From contig JAUPFP010000004.1 of the NCBI GenBank assembly GCA_036925085.1, positions 9,336,938 through 9,400,937 of the forward strand: 64,000 nt of DNA, read 5' to 3'. The stretch is from Brachycybe producta (Eukaryota > Arthropoda > Diplopoda > Playtdesmida > Andrognathidae). Numbering within the stretch: the stretch's first letter is position 1; each line of letters opens with the position of its first letter. A program made the position numbers and the translations under genes. Shown here in pieces: positions 1 through 10,184 of this stretch. The notes beneath the pieces were generated by a model. That model was not told the origin of the DNA, did no database searches, and saw only the letters and a list, made by a program, of their open reading frames with translations.

Positions 1-162
1 TTTTCGAATGGAGCAAGTACTAAATAAACACAAATTTGTAATTGGCGTATTCGTTTTCTTGCAGTACGTATGTATTTTCCTTAATTGTAGGAATGAGAGA
101 TCCTAGAGAGGTTAGGGAATATCGTCGCAAGGTCAATGAACGAAACTGTTGTTTTCTGTTAA

Positions 163-381
163 TAGGCTACATCACGAAATTACTTCTCAAAATCTCAGCA
201 AAGAGCGCTAGCGTCGTTTTTCTATTGAGCCCATAGACCCGATGTTAAAAAAAACGTTAATTTTTAAAATACACAGTTGCAGCAGCAATATGTTTATTTT
301 TCATACTTAAAGTTGTCCAATTTCGTTGGTTCAAAGTGCAATGGGCACCTTAAATATATGCTGATCTAGTGATAGAATGAC
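163..381. repeat. TTAA foldback family, left arm only
   Basis: This begins directly after a TTAA at 159-162 with TAGGCTACATCACGAAATTA. It runs through the family landmarks (AGAGCGCTAGC, CATAGACCCGATG, ATATGCTGATCTAGTGATAG) and stops where the palindrome centre should begin. It is one arm of the foldback described at 1882-2505. The other arm is absent, so this is a truncated copy. Confidence 0.75.
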
Positions 382-1127
382 TCGAACAAAGAAACAAAGA
401 CTAAAAGAGCTCAGTTTGCTCTTAATTATTAAAGACTAGACTTTTAAAGATGTGGACCACTGAAAATACTGTTAAACTAATTGAGGACCTTCTGTGTAAA
501 TTATGTTTGTGGGAAGTTACACCTTCTGACTACAAAGACAAATAAAAGAAAATCAAATTTTAGAAATCGTGCCCTCTCATCCAATTTCATGGTGTCCAAA
601 AGGCTTAAACCGAATATGCTCTCGGATGAGAAAAGCTTGTGTGCGGTCACCGTTTCTGCTTTCTTCACCCCCTCTCGATGAATCACCGTGTAGGCACATA
701 TTGCAAGGCCGCTTCCACATGTGATAATGACATGGTGAAAACCAGAAGAATAGAGAGAAACTCGACTATAGGTGTGGACACGCAACAATGTTGTGGGTCT
801 GAATTGCGTCAGTTGGGATTCTGCCCCACAAAATTGTATCGGAGCAGCCCCGAAACTAGAACAAATTTTAAACAAATTCTCGTTCCTGATCAAAAGAAAA
901 ATGCATTTTATGTATTCCAAAGTTTAAACACATTACTGCTCTAAACGATTCCACTGAATTTTAGTGTTCACCCGGGGAAAATAGACCAAGTTACCTGAAA
1001 ACAGAGAAACACTGGGGGGGGGGGGGGGGGGTGATGAAAAGTGGTATCTAGTGGGAACCCTATTCTCGCTGATGTGATTTACTATTGTTTGCGTTTTAAA
1101 TGAGTTTTGTTGTTTCTTTTTATCTAG
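382..1127. other. Non-coding stretch upstream of first clear exon
   Basis: No recognisable gene is seen. A G homopolymer of about 18 bases lies at 1014-1031. Open frames here (for example 501-920 on the - strand) match no family I recognise. A 41 bp segment at 91-131, upstream of the foldback arm, has splice-like borders (TTGTAG before, GTCAAT after) and reads MRDPREVREYRRK. Its phase does not join to the exon at 1128, so it is at best a weak exon candidate. Confidence 0.4.
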
Positions 1128-4100
1128 GATCGGACTCTAACTTTCTGAGCATGCCAAAAGAACCGAAAACGAAAGAAGAGTTGGGTTCCATTTCTAAGTT
1201 GTTCGAATTATCGACTAAGATGCATCTAGCAAACTTTTTTAAAACGGAAGATGAAAAACTCGTCATGTATCAAACGTTTAAGAAAGAAATCAGGTTGATT
1301 TTTTTATTTTTTATTATTTTTATTATTTTATTTTTTTTAATGTATTGTTCGACTTCGTTATTGTTTCTAGAGATCAAGAGGAACTTAACCGTGACTTTCA
1401 TTCGAAAATTGAAGAAAAGAAGAAGTCGATTCTCTCTAAAGAAGAAAGATTGGCAAAATACAAACTCAATTTGTCTGTTTCTTTAGATTTTCGCGATTTT
1501 TTATTGAAATTTTAAAGAGGCACTTTGTATGTTTTTTAAAAAAAAAAAACTAGATCTGCCGATAAGAGTCTGTTGGAGAACACCGTCAGCAAATTAAAGA
1601 CTGATGTCAGTCAAATCTTTCGTTTCACCGGAAAGGTGGGGAAAATACTAACGAATTGTTTCTTAATCAGATGATTGAATCTTGGAAACCTGTGGACAGC
1701 GTGTGTGATCATTCAAAAGAACATATTGAAAGTCTGAATTATTTCATGGGAAGTTACGACAAGTACAAATTGGACGGTTCGAAACTATTGACCTCCATGC
1801 CACCTCCGTCAGTTGATGTACGAAGTACTTCTAGCAACTCGAATGTTAGTAATTTTTAGTTTAATGTTTGAGTGTCGTTAAGAGGGTACATCGTAAAATT
1901 ACTTAGAAAAATCTTCGCAAAGAGCACTAACATCGTGTTTATTTTGAGCTCATAGACCCGATGTTAAAGAAAAAAACGTTCATTTTTAAAATACACAGTT
2001 GTGGCAATATGTTTTTTTTTTTCATATTTAAATTTGTCCAATTTTGATAGTTCAAAGTGCAATGTGCACTTTAAATATATGCTGATCTAGTGATAGAATG
2101 ACAAAAAATTCGTAAGTGTTTTTCTATTTTTTAAAACTATTTCAAAATTGCAAGTTTCTAACTCTCATGTTAAACTCCATTGAATACATTGGGCATACTC
2201 AGTGGAGTTTAACATAAGTTAGAATTTCGCGATTTTGAAATAGTTTTTAAAAATAGAAGCACACTTTCCAATTTTTCGTCATTCTATCACTCGATCAGCA
2301 TATATTTAAGGTGTACATTTGCACTTTAAACCATCAAAATTGGACAACTTTAAATATGAAAAATAAACATATTGCCGCCGCCACTGTGTATTTTAAAAAT
2401 TAACATTTTTTCGTTAACATTGAGTCTATGGGCTCGATAGAAAAAACGATGCTAGCGCTCTTTGCGGAGATTTTTCGAAGTTAATTTTGTGATGTGTGTA
2501 CCCTCATAATTTTGATCTGACTATACCTGTGTATGTGTTTGGCCTTGTTTGAAGGGTGATTTGGAAGGATTGACTGTTGATGGAAACGTTCGACTCGAGC
2601 ATTTCGTTGACACGTTTAACAAAACACTGAGCGTTTACATTTCAAAACTACAACAAGGTGACTTTTTTGTTTTTATATGGATGGTTACATTTCAGATGAA
2701 TTGAACAGGAAAAATTTTAATTGTTTTCAGTATTGATGCCCGACTCCTATTTGTGTAATTGGAGAGTCGTTTTTTTATTTTAATAATTAGTTTAATAATA
2801 ATTTAATAATTAGTCGTATAAATTGAATCGATTCAAGCAGTCATAACAATCGATTGAAGTGATTCATTTAAATAAAAACGTACTTTTTCTCTAAATTTTA
2901 TTCTTAAGAGCATTCTCGACACTTTCTGTGTTACGAATTTCTAACAAATACGAGTTTCCCCAATGTCAGCTTATTGTCACAAGCAGTGACTTCACAAGTT
3001 TTGTTAACTTTCTGCTAAACCTTCATGACGTTGCGTCTTCCAACGAAACATTATCGTTGAACCGACTTCGAATCATACATAGCAGTCTATCAAACCGTTT
3101 AGAACGCAACAATATTTTTTATGTTAACCGAATTTCATGATAAAATAAATAATTTAAAAAAGGTATTTTATAATATGGTTGCTTCGCCGTAAGATGACGC
3201 TTCAATATGTCATTGGGTTTGACAAGCATTTACGACAATGTCGTTTAGTCTTATGGAAAAGGAATGATAGCAAAAAAAAAAGGGTTGTTGAATTTTCTTT
3301 ATTATCCCTGTTTAATCAGACAAATTGACACAAGTCTAAATTTTTTGTCAACCCCTCTTACGTCACATATATTAATTATAAATGTAGTGTGTGTTTTTAA
3401 AAATCTGGCCGATTATTTAATTTTTTTGTATAAAATATACTATTTTTTTTTTTTTCAATGGAAAAAAATTTTACGTTTTCATTCATGAGATCAAAATATT
3501 TTTTAAGAGGCTACATCACAAAATTACTGTGAAAAATCTCCACGAAGAGCGCTAGCATCGTTTTTCTATTGAACCCATAGACCCGATGTTAAAGGAAAAA
3601 ACGTTTAATTTTTAAAATCCACAGTCGCAGTAATATAGTTTATTTTTCATATTTAAAGTTTTCCAATTTTGATGGTTCAATGTGCAATTTGCACTTTAAA
3701 TATATGCTGATCGAGTGATAGAATGACAAAAATTGGTAAGTGCGGTTGAATTTTTAAAATCTATTTCAAAATCGCGAATTTTTAACTCTTTATGTTAGAT
3801 TCAATTGAGTATGTGCTCGTAAGCAAAAAAAAAAGCATCCATTGAAATGCTCGTAAAAATACATAAAAATAATTTTAAAAAATCAGCACGTGCGCCAATG
3901 TGTCGGCTTCACTGTTTTTTTAATTGTGGTTTTTTAAAATTATTTTTTGGTATGTTTACGGGCATTTTAATGGATGTTTTTTTTTTGCTTACGAACACAT
4001 ATTCAATGGAGTTTAACATAAGAGTTAAAAATTCGCGATTTTGAAATATTTTTTTAAAAAAATAGAACCACACTTAAGAGGGTTATAGAAGCGTCACGGA

Positions 4101-6107
4101 CGTTTTCTTTTGACAGACGACACTGATTGCAGTGTCTGACGTCAGAGGCGCCACTTGTATGCAATTACCATAGACATAATTTCAAACAAATACAGTTTGG
4201 TTAGAAACATACTATCTGGAGACATATAAGTTTTTAAAATGTAATTAAAACTGTAATAAATATTAGATTGTTTATTGGATGATTTGGAAAATTTTCAGAC
4301 TTTAAATCTGTTTTTAAATATTTTTAATTAAGTATTTAAAAAGGTGTTTTTTTTTCCTATGCAAAATCTCATAGGAAAAAAAAGCTACATATTTGGCAAA
4401 CATTATCTTTTTTTTACAAAAGAGATAATAGTAAAATAAAAAAATGTGGTGGTAGATTTATTTGTTTTCTATAAAACAAGTAAATTTCATTACCTAATTG
4501 CATACGTTTGTTTTTATATTGAAGTAAAAGTCAATCAATAAGAATCTGATTCAGTCAAGGCCTGGTTAGAGAGTATGTATTTGAATTTCGTTTGAACCGA
4601 AATGAGCGCGCATGCGCAGAAGCGGTTTAACGCCGTTTGAGAAAGTTGAAAACGACGCCATTTTTCCACCGCTTCGATGGAAAACGACGTCGTTTTAAAA
4701 AGAATAACCAACCCTACATGGAAGATTTCCGATTAAGGTAAGAATATTAAGTGCAAAGAACAATAAAATTTAAAAAATCTACCTTTAGCAGCGATTTTTT
4801 AGTCAAAAATGACCACACAAATCGCCGTATATAAGGTGAATGATTTCGTTTACGTTTTTGTTTTAGAGTCGCTTCCCTAACTAAAATTATGTAATTTTAT
4901 TACGAAATTTCGCTAAATCTTTATTTATATATTTATTTTTTTCAAAAATTTAAAAAAATTTGCTAGAAAAAAGCAAAATAAAATACGTTGGTGACAAATC
5001 ACGCTAACGGACATCCAAGATGGCGGAAAAAATTTGTCCATTGTAGCCTCTAATACATAGCAAAAAAATTACCATATGTACATAATAAGGTGTATGAGAA
5101 TAACCATAGTGTCCTATATACATAATAACCAACGATGCGAGCACCATCTATGAATATGTTTAGAAATTAATTACTTTGTAACCCTCTTAACATTTTTTGT
5201 CATTCTATCACTCTCAGCATATATTTAAGGTGCACATTGCACATTGAACCATCAAAATTGGCCAACTTTAAATATGAAAAATAAACATATTGCCGCGACA
5301 GCGTATTTTAAAAATTAACATTTTTTTTTTAACATCGGGTCTATGGGCTCAATAGAAAATCCGATGCTAGCGCTCTTTGCAGAGGTTTTTCAAAGTAATT
5401 TTGTGATGTAGCCTCTGTTAACCGATATTTTCATATCCGTTTTGTCTTTAACGAATTATAATACTTTTCGTATTATCTGTTTTCGTGTTAAACGGGTTTG
5501 ACTCTAGTAATCAACACAAAATAGAAGAAAATAGTGATTTAATAAAAAAAAAATCGCATTGAGAACCATATTGAATCGCATTAAATCTTCGATTTTTAAT
5601 TGAATCATCCGAGTCGATTCATGATAATCGATTCTTCAGCGACAAGTCACAACTAGTCACATTTATGTTCATCATTCTAGTTTTAAGCGCTTAATATTTT
5701 TCACGATGTTTTGTCAAAATTAGTCATTTTTGACTATGCATAAATGTGACTCGTTTCAAGTAATTCTTGAAATTCGTTCACAGACGTGAAAATGTGTTTC
5801 AGCAAGGAATGGTTTAGATCGACTTTCAGCACACAAATTCATCGGTATCTAGCACAATTGACGATAAATGTTTTTTTTTTTAGATTTTGGTTGCGAAAAG
5901 AGAGATTTGGGATCGGTTTGCAGTCATCGAGATCGTCACAATGAACTATTGATTCCTTTACTGTCCATTCGATCAAAACTGGTTCCTCTGTCGGCCGCTT
6001 TGAATTCTTCTTCAGAAACTCTATTACAGGAAGCAGTTTCTCAACTGAATTCTTTAACGGTCGATTTCGAGACGGTCGCTTTCATCGTCTCAAATGAACT
6101 ATGTTAA
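1128..6107 (+). CDS. Unrecognised coiled-coil protein gene, 3' six exons
   Basis: I do not recognise the family. Six exons join in consistent phase through GT-AG borders: 1128-1293, 1371-1472, 1554-1635, 1671-1844, 2555-2657 and 5884-6107. Together they give about 283 residues, and the N-terminus lies upstream. The product is rich in Lys, Glu, Ser and Leu. Heptad-like helical stretches in the first exons (around KEERLAKYKLN and LLENTVSKLKTDV) suggest a coiled coil. A Pro/Ser-rich linker (TSMPPPSVDVRSTSSNSN) follows, then another helical region ending VSNELC and a stop. No signal peptide or membrane segment is seen. The 1472 donor (GTCTGT) is weak but is the one that keeps phase. The last exon could instead splice at 6105 into 6143, which changes only the final residue or two. 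The two largest introns carry foldback elements. A structural, cytoskeletal or centrosomal role would be a guess. Confidence 0.7.
1882..2505. repeat. TTAA foldback element, complete short copy
   Basis: This is a nearly perfect inverted repeat of about 624 bp. The left end GAGGGTACATCG after TTAA (1878-1881) mirrors the right end ending TGTGTACCCTC before ATAA, so the target duplication is TTAA with one change. The arms fold back almost to the centre with very little loop. It sits in an intron of the coiled-coil gene. A TTAA target suggests piggyBac- or Kolobok-type mobilisation (inference). No transposase is encoded. Confidence 0.85.
2658..3502. other. Intron remainder, no feature recognised
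   Basis: This is the AT-rich interior of the 2658-5883 intron. The motif around 2780-2890 (ATCGATT and TTTAATAAT runs) recurs loosely at 5470-5640, suggesting another old repeat. No coding or RNA gene is seen. Confidence 0.4.
3507..5415. repeat. TTAA foldback element split by a nested insertion
   Basis: The left arm starts with GAGGCTACATCACAAAATTA after TTAA (3503-3506). The palindrome centre lies near 3830-3990. The right arm is interrupted at 4074 and resumes at 5187 (CATTTTTTGTCATTCTATCAC), finishing in GATGTAGCCTC at 5415. Removing the nested element restores a typical palindrome of about 800 bp. Confidence 0.85.
4078..5186. mobile_element. TTAA-flanked element nested in the foldback
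   Basis: The insertion is flanked by exact TTAA copies (4074-4077 and 5187-5190), with 8 bp inverted termini GAGGGTTA and TAACCCTC. It is about 1.1 kb, AT-rich and without a transposase-like frame. TTAA target and GAGGGTTA ends resemble the terminal GAGG of the host foldback, so both may use the same transposase (piggyBac/Kolobok-like, inferred). Confidence 0.75.
5416..5883. other. Intron remainder before last exon
   Basis: AT-rich sequence with ATCGATT-type motifs similar to 2780-2890. A pyrimidine tract of Ts immediately precedes the AG at 5882-5883 that starts the last exon. Confidence 0.4.
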
Positions 6108-6756
6108 TTGATGGTTTTTAATATTGTTCGTTTTGTCAAAAGGTATCTGAAACGGACTTCTTGCCATTTAATCCTAAAATGGAATGAACGGGTGATCGAC
6201 ATGGTAATACGAATTTAAAAGTTATCTTACATTTGTTTAATTTTATCTGTGAATGGAACCCTCCTTCTTGAGAGGCCTCTTCTATGTAAAAATTTGTATT
6301 TAGTGTTTCGTTTAAATAGTTGTTATAACTCAGTTTTCTGATAAAAGTTTGCTAGAAATTTGAATACTTTGCATTTTAAGTCTTAAGTTTCTCGTGTAAA
6401 TGCTACAGATTGGAATAACTTTTAAGGTTCATGTCATAAAATGGACATAACAATGCGGTTTTTGTCCAATGATGTTGATCGGCAGTGGGCTTTATTTGGT
6501 AATGTGATTGCAAGACGAACTAACACATTTGTTGCTTTCAAAACAATTGAATGAACTTCAGATCCAGTTTAGTACACAACTGAAATTCGTCGTGCTCTTT
6601 GCAAACAGTGGCAAATTCATTCGAAAACGAAAAACAATGGCAATGTAGATATTTGGGTGCAAATCTCATGTAACAAAATCTCTTTAAAGAAGAACACTCA
6701 AACTTTACAAATAATTTTTGGGTGTTTCCCTACATAATAACCCTAAGTATGTTAAA
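6108..6756. other. 3' flank of the coiled-coil gene
   Basis: No further exon is secure. A short open stretch after AG at 6141-6142 (VSETDFLPFNPKME then stop) could be an alternative terminal exon, but no upstream donor joins it in phase cleanly. The rest shows nothing recognisable. Confidence 0.35.
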
Positions 6757-7660
6757 TGGAGGTGGGACGAATCCGAATCCTAAATTTTCTCGAATCCGAA
6801 TCCTAAATTTTCTCGAATCCGAATCCTAAATTTTCTCGAATCGGAATCCTAAATTTTCTCGAATCGGAATCCTAAATTTCCTCGAATCGGAATCCTAAAT
6901 TTTCTCGAATCGGAATCCTAAATTTTCTCGAATCGGAATCCTAAATTTTCTCGAATCCGAATCCTAAATTTTCTCGAATTCGAATCCTAAATTTTCTCGA
7001 ATCGGAATCCTAAATTTTCTCGAATCGGAATCCTAAATTTTCTCGAATCGGAATCCTAAATTTCCTCGAATCCGAATCCTAAATTTTCTCGAATCGGAAT
7101 CCTAAATTTTCTCGAATCGGAATCCTAAATTTTCTCGAATCGGAATCCTAAATTTTCTCGAATCCGAATCCTAAATTTTCTCGAATCCGAATCCTAAATT
7201 TTCTCGAATCCGAATCCTAAATTTTCTCGAATCCGAATCCTAAATTTTCTCGAATCCGAATCCTAAATTTTCTCGAAACCGAATCCTAAAAGGTTCTCGA
7301 ATCCCTCGAATTTACAGTTTTTTAAAGTTAGGATTCGGAAGACGAAAATACAGCGAAGATTCGAGTTTTCGAAACTCGAAATATTTTTCAATATTCGACG
7401 ATTCGAATGGCCCATCTCTAAAATAAATAAAATAATCTTAAATTATTAATAATAAAAACAGTGTGACACTCAGGTGTACCACCAGATACCACCGAAATTA
7501 CAATAATCGCGTTTTTTTTTGTTAGTGAACGCTTCTATTGGAACGCTTTTAAGTTTTTTTTAAGGTTAGGATTCGAAAGACGAAAAAAGCGCGAAGTTTC
7601 AAGTTTTTAAATCTCGAACATTTTTCAAGATTCGAGGATTCGAATGTCTCATCTCTATTA
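6757..7660. mobile_element. hAT-like element(s) with internal minisatellite and duplicated right end
   Basis: The left end carries GAGGTGGGACGAATCC. Two right ends are present, finishing ...GGCCCATCTCTA (7420) and ...GTCTCATCTCTA (about 7660). The family signatures ACTCAGG...GATACCACCGAAAT and TTAGGATTCGAAAGACG are present. The left part is replaced by the 23 bp array at 6768-7295. The second right end with its own interior indicates partial internal duplication. No coding capacity remains. Confidence 0.7.
6768..7295. repeat. 23 bp minisatellite, about 22 copies
   Basis: The unit is TCTCGAATCCGAATCCTAAATTT with interspersed variants (CGG for CCG, TTCC for TTTC). It is derived from the hAT-like terminus GATTCGAGAAAATTTAGGATTCG, seen in the opposite orientation at other copies such as 30901-30930 and 47840-47865. 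Confidence 0.9.
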
Positions 7661-8011
7661 AATAGTTACACGAGACTACACCGGACCAGCAATCTTCGGT
7701 TACGGCTGAGGGTCATATTAGCCCCAAGAATTCATTACGGGCCGCAGGTTTATGTTTTAGCTGTAAATAATTAAGCAAAAAATAAATTACTGATTTTTAT
7801 GCCATAGAACCTGGCGAGTGACGAAGGCAAGCACATCGAACAAGACATTTAAAAAAATGTCTTTATTTTATAAATTCTGGGGAATTGCAATGAGCGACGA
7901 TTTTTTTCTTTTATAAATTCTGGCGAGCGAAGTAAGCCATTAAAATTAACGGCGTTTTTAATTGCCCATCGCCCACGCATTTTATTTTATTTTAAAATAA
8001 GATAATCTGTG
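7661..8011. other. Old repeat debris
   Basis: Contains TTACGGGCCGCAGG near 7736, similar to the GGGCCGC patch at 10925-10970, plus two related AT-rich tracts with TAAATTCTGG (7871 and 7914). No gene is seen. Confidence 0.4.
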
Positions 8012-8410
8012 CAGTGGCGTAGCTAGAGTTTGTGCCGCCTCCTGGGAGGTTCTTGAGTTTGCCGCCCCCACCTCACAAAAAAACACAACACGATACACAT
8101 CAGTGGCACAACCAGTATTCTGGTCTGGGAGGGGCCAAACGATATTATCGATAGGCAGTCATTGAAATGGTTTATAGAATTTTATATTAATTATGAAATT
8201 ATTAAATAAAACAGTACCCGGACTTAAAAACATTAATGCTGGATTGCAGAATACATTCAGCGAGCAACAAAAATTTCATAATTTCTTCTTGGGCCATCTT
8301 TAAAGATTTTTATGAAGCTAATTCGACTATACCGACAGGAAAAAAACTTCTTTTCGTTGGTGCCGCTCGGAGCGGACCGCCCCTCCACACTCCACCCCCC
8401 CCCCCCCCCC
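8012..8410. mobile_element. hAT-like remnant (CAGTGGCGTAGC end)
   Basis: It starts with CAGTGGCGTAGCTAGAG, a typical animal hAT terminal repeat, and continues with GTGCCGCC. The distal part (GCAGAATACATT...AGCGAGCAACAAAA...TTTCATAATTTCTTC, then TTGGTGCCG) matches 22170-22345, where the same element ends CGCTACGCCAATG. A C homopolymer closes this copy at 8396-8410. Confidence 0.65.
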
Positions 8411-8639
8411 GAAATATGTTATATATTATAGTTTATCCACGTAACTAACAAAATATAAATTTTACAAGAGGAACAAAAAAAAACGTTTATAATGCAGGGT
8501 GGCAGTGATTTAAATCAAATTTAAAAAAAAAAATTAACATTTATTTAAACATTAAAATTATACAATAAAAATAAAATAGTTTCTGGCAATTTTCTCTATG
8601 TTTATAAAATAGTCTTGTGGTAGTTCTTTCATTAATACA

Positions 8640-9129
8640 CTAGCGGGGTAACCTGTCATAAATGACGGGAGCAAAATTCATAGCCCAGCATTAGAATTTC
8701 TTTTCCTCCACCCTTTTATGACATCAGACCAAGTAACAAACCAATTAGAAATTGATGATGTTTATTAAAGGGCTGAGCAAAAGAAATTCTAATGCTGGGC
8801 ACAATTGCCTGTGATAAACTGTAGTTGAATTTTGCTACAATTATCCCCTCCCCTTTTTATATTTGGAAGAGAAAATGAGTTTTTTATTTTTTTCTGGTGT
8901 GCACATGCGCGTTGTTTGTTCCTTTTTTACTCTTCATTTCAATTTCAGTTTCCTCCTCCCCCTTTTTCCTCTCCACGTTTCTCTCTCTCCCCCCCCCCCT
9001 CTACACTTTCCAACATTTTCCTTCTCTCCAATTTAATATCGTGGGGTTCTTGGATGGGAAGGGTGCAACATATAGTTGACCTTGAGAAAAAAAGCGGTTC
9101 ATTCATTTAAATTTATATAAATTCTGATG

Positions 9130-9167
<38 letters not shown>

Positions 9168-9174
9168 ACCTGGC

Positions 9175-9219
<45 letters not shown>
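8640..9219 (-). mobile_element. Non-autonomous Helitron, first of a tandem trio
   Basis: On the - strand the 3' end is TGACAGGTTACCCCGCTAG|T, preceded by a TCATTTATGAC hairpin. The body carries a palindromic ACAGGCAA-type MITE remnant, a long pyrimidine tract, and a fragment which on the - strand encodes the helicase C-terminal motif region (aligned with GQLYVALSQSKNP at 19970). The 5' end is a CA/TA microsatellite region ending in AT repeats (9131-9218). Confidence 0.8.
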
Positions 9220-9794
9220 CTAGTGGGGTAACCCGTCATAAATGACGGGAGCAAAATTCACAGGCAATTGTGCCCAGCATTAGAATTTTTTTTCCTCCGC
9301 CCTTTTATGACGTCAGACCAAGTAACAAACCAATTAGAAATTGATGACATTCATAAAAGGGCTGAGCAAAAGAAATTCTTATGCTGGGCACAGTTGCCTG
9401 TGATAAATTCTAGTTTAATTTTGCTACTATTATTCCCTCCCCTTTTTATATTTGAAAGAGAAAATGAGTTTTTCATTTTCTCTGGTGTGCGCATGCGCGT
9501 CGTTTGTTCCTTTTTTTATTCCTTTCATTATAATTTCAGTCACCCCCTCCCACTTCCCTCCCCTCCTCCCACTTCCCTCCCCTCCAAGTTTCTCTCCCCC
9601 CTACACTTTACAACCTTTTCCCCTTTTCCAATTTAATATTATGCGGTTCTTGGATGGGAAGGGTGCAACATATAGTTGACCTTGAGAAAAAAAAAAACGG
9701 TTCACTTATTCAAATTTATATAAATTCTGACGTGCTTCAATGGTTTTTGTTACTCCACACACACACACACAGACCTGGGATATTATATATATAA
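9220..9794 (-). mobile_element. Non-autonomous Helitron, second of a tandem trio
   Basis: Same organisation as the preceding copy and inserted immediately against its AT-rich 5' end. In + orientation it starts CTAGTGGGGTAACCCGTC with the CCCGTCA/TGACGGG hairpin (9233-9251). It has a MITE at 9259-9411, a C/T-rich tract, helicase-tail similarity at about 9645-9690, and a short CA repeat then TATATA at the far end. Confidence 0.85.
9259..9411. mobile_element. Palindromic ACAGGCAA MITE inside a Helitron
   Basis: Ends ACAGGCAATTGTGCCCAGCA and its inverse. The flanks GCAAAATTC and GATAAATTC match at 7 of 9 positions, consistent with an old 9 bp duplication. The same MITE at the same internal place is present in the Helitrons at 20235, 45407 and 46257, so it entered before the Helitron amplified. 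Confidence 0.7.
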
Positions 9795-10184
9795 CTAGTG
9801 GGGTAACCCGTCATAAATGACGGGGGCAAAATTCACCGGCAATTGTGTGCATGCGCGTCGTTTTTTTCTTTTTTACTCCTTTCATTTCAATTTCAGTCAC
9901 CCCCTCCCACTTTTCTCTCTCTCTCTCCCCTTCTACACTTTCCAACCTTTTCCCCACACCCCTCCCACTTTTTCTCTCTCTCTCCCCTTTCTACACTTTC
10001 CTACCTTTTCCCCTCACCCCCTCCCACTTTTCTCTCTCTCTCTCTCTCTCCCCCTTCTCCTTGAGAAAAAAAACGGTTCATTTATTCAAATTTATGTAAA
10101 TACCGACGTGCTTCAATGGTTTTAGTTACTCCACACACACAAACACACACACACACACAGACCTGGGATATTATATATATAATA
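9795..10184 (-). mobile_element. Non-autonomous Helitron, third of a tandem trio
   Basis: Starts CTAGTGGGGTAACCCG with the hairpin. The MITE interior is deleted, joining CAATTGTG directly to CATGCGCGTCG. The pyrimidine tract has expanded into three direct copies of a ~60 bp CCCTCCCACTTTTCTCTC unit (9900-10060). Ends at CA repeats and TATATATA. Confidence 0.8.

Noticed and set aside
501-920. 139-codon - strand frame
   Set aside because: No recognisable domain, no splice or promoter context; overlaps an intron-like region of the + strand gene.
8832-10125. Ser/Pro/Phe/Leu-rich frames across 8832-10125, 45091-45393 and 51592-51904
   Set aside because: They cross the pyrimidine tracts of Helitrons; only the short GQLYVAL segment on the opposite strand has meaning.
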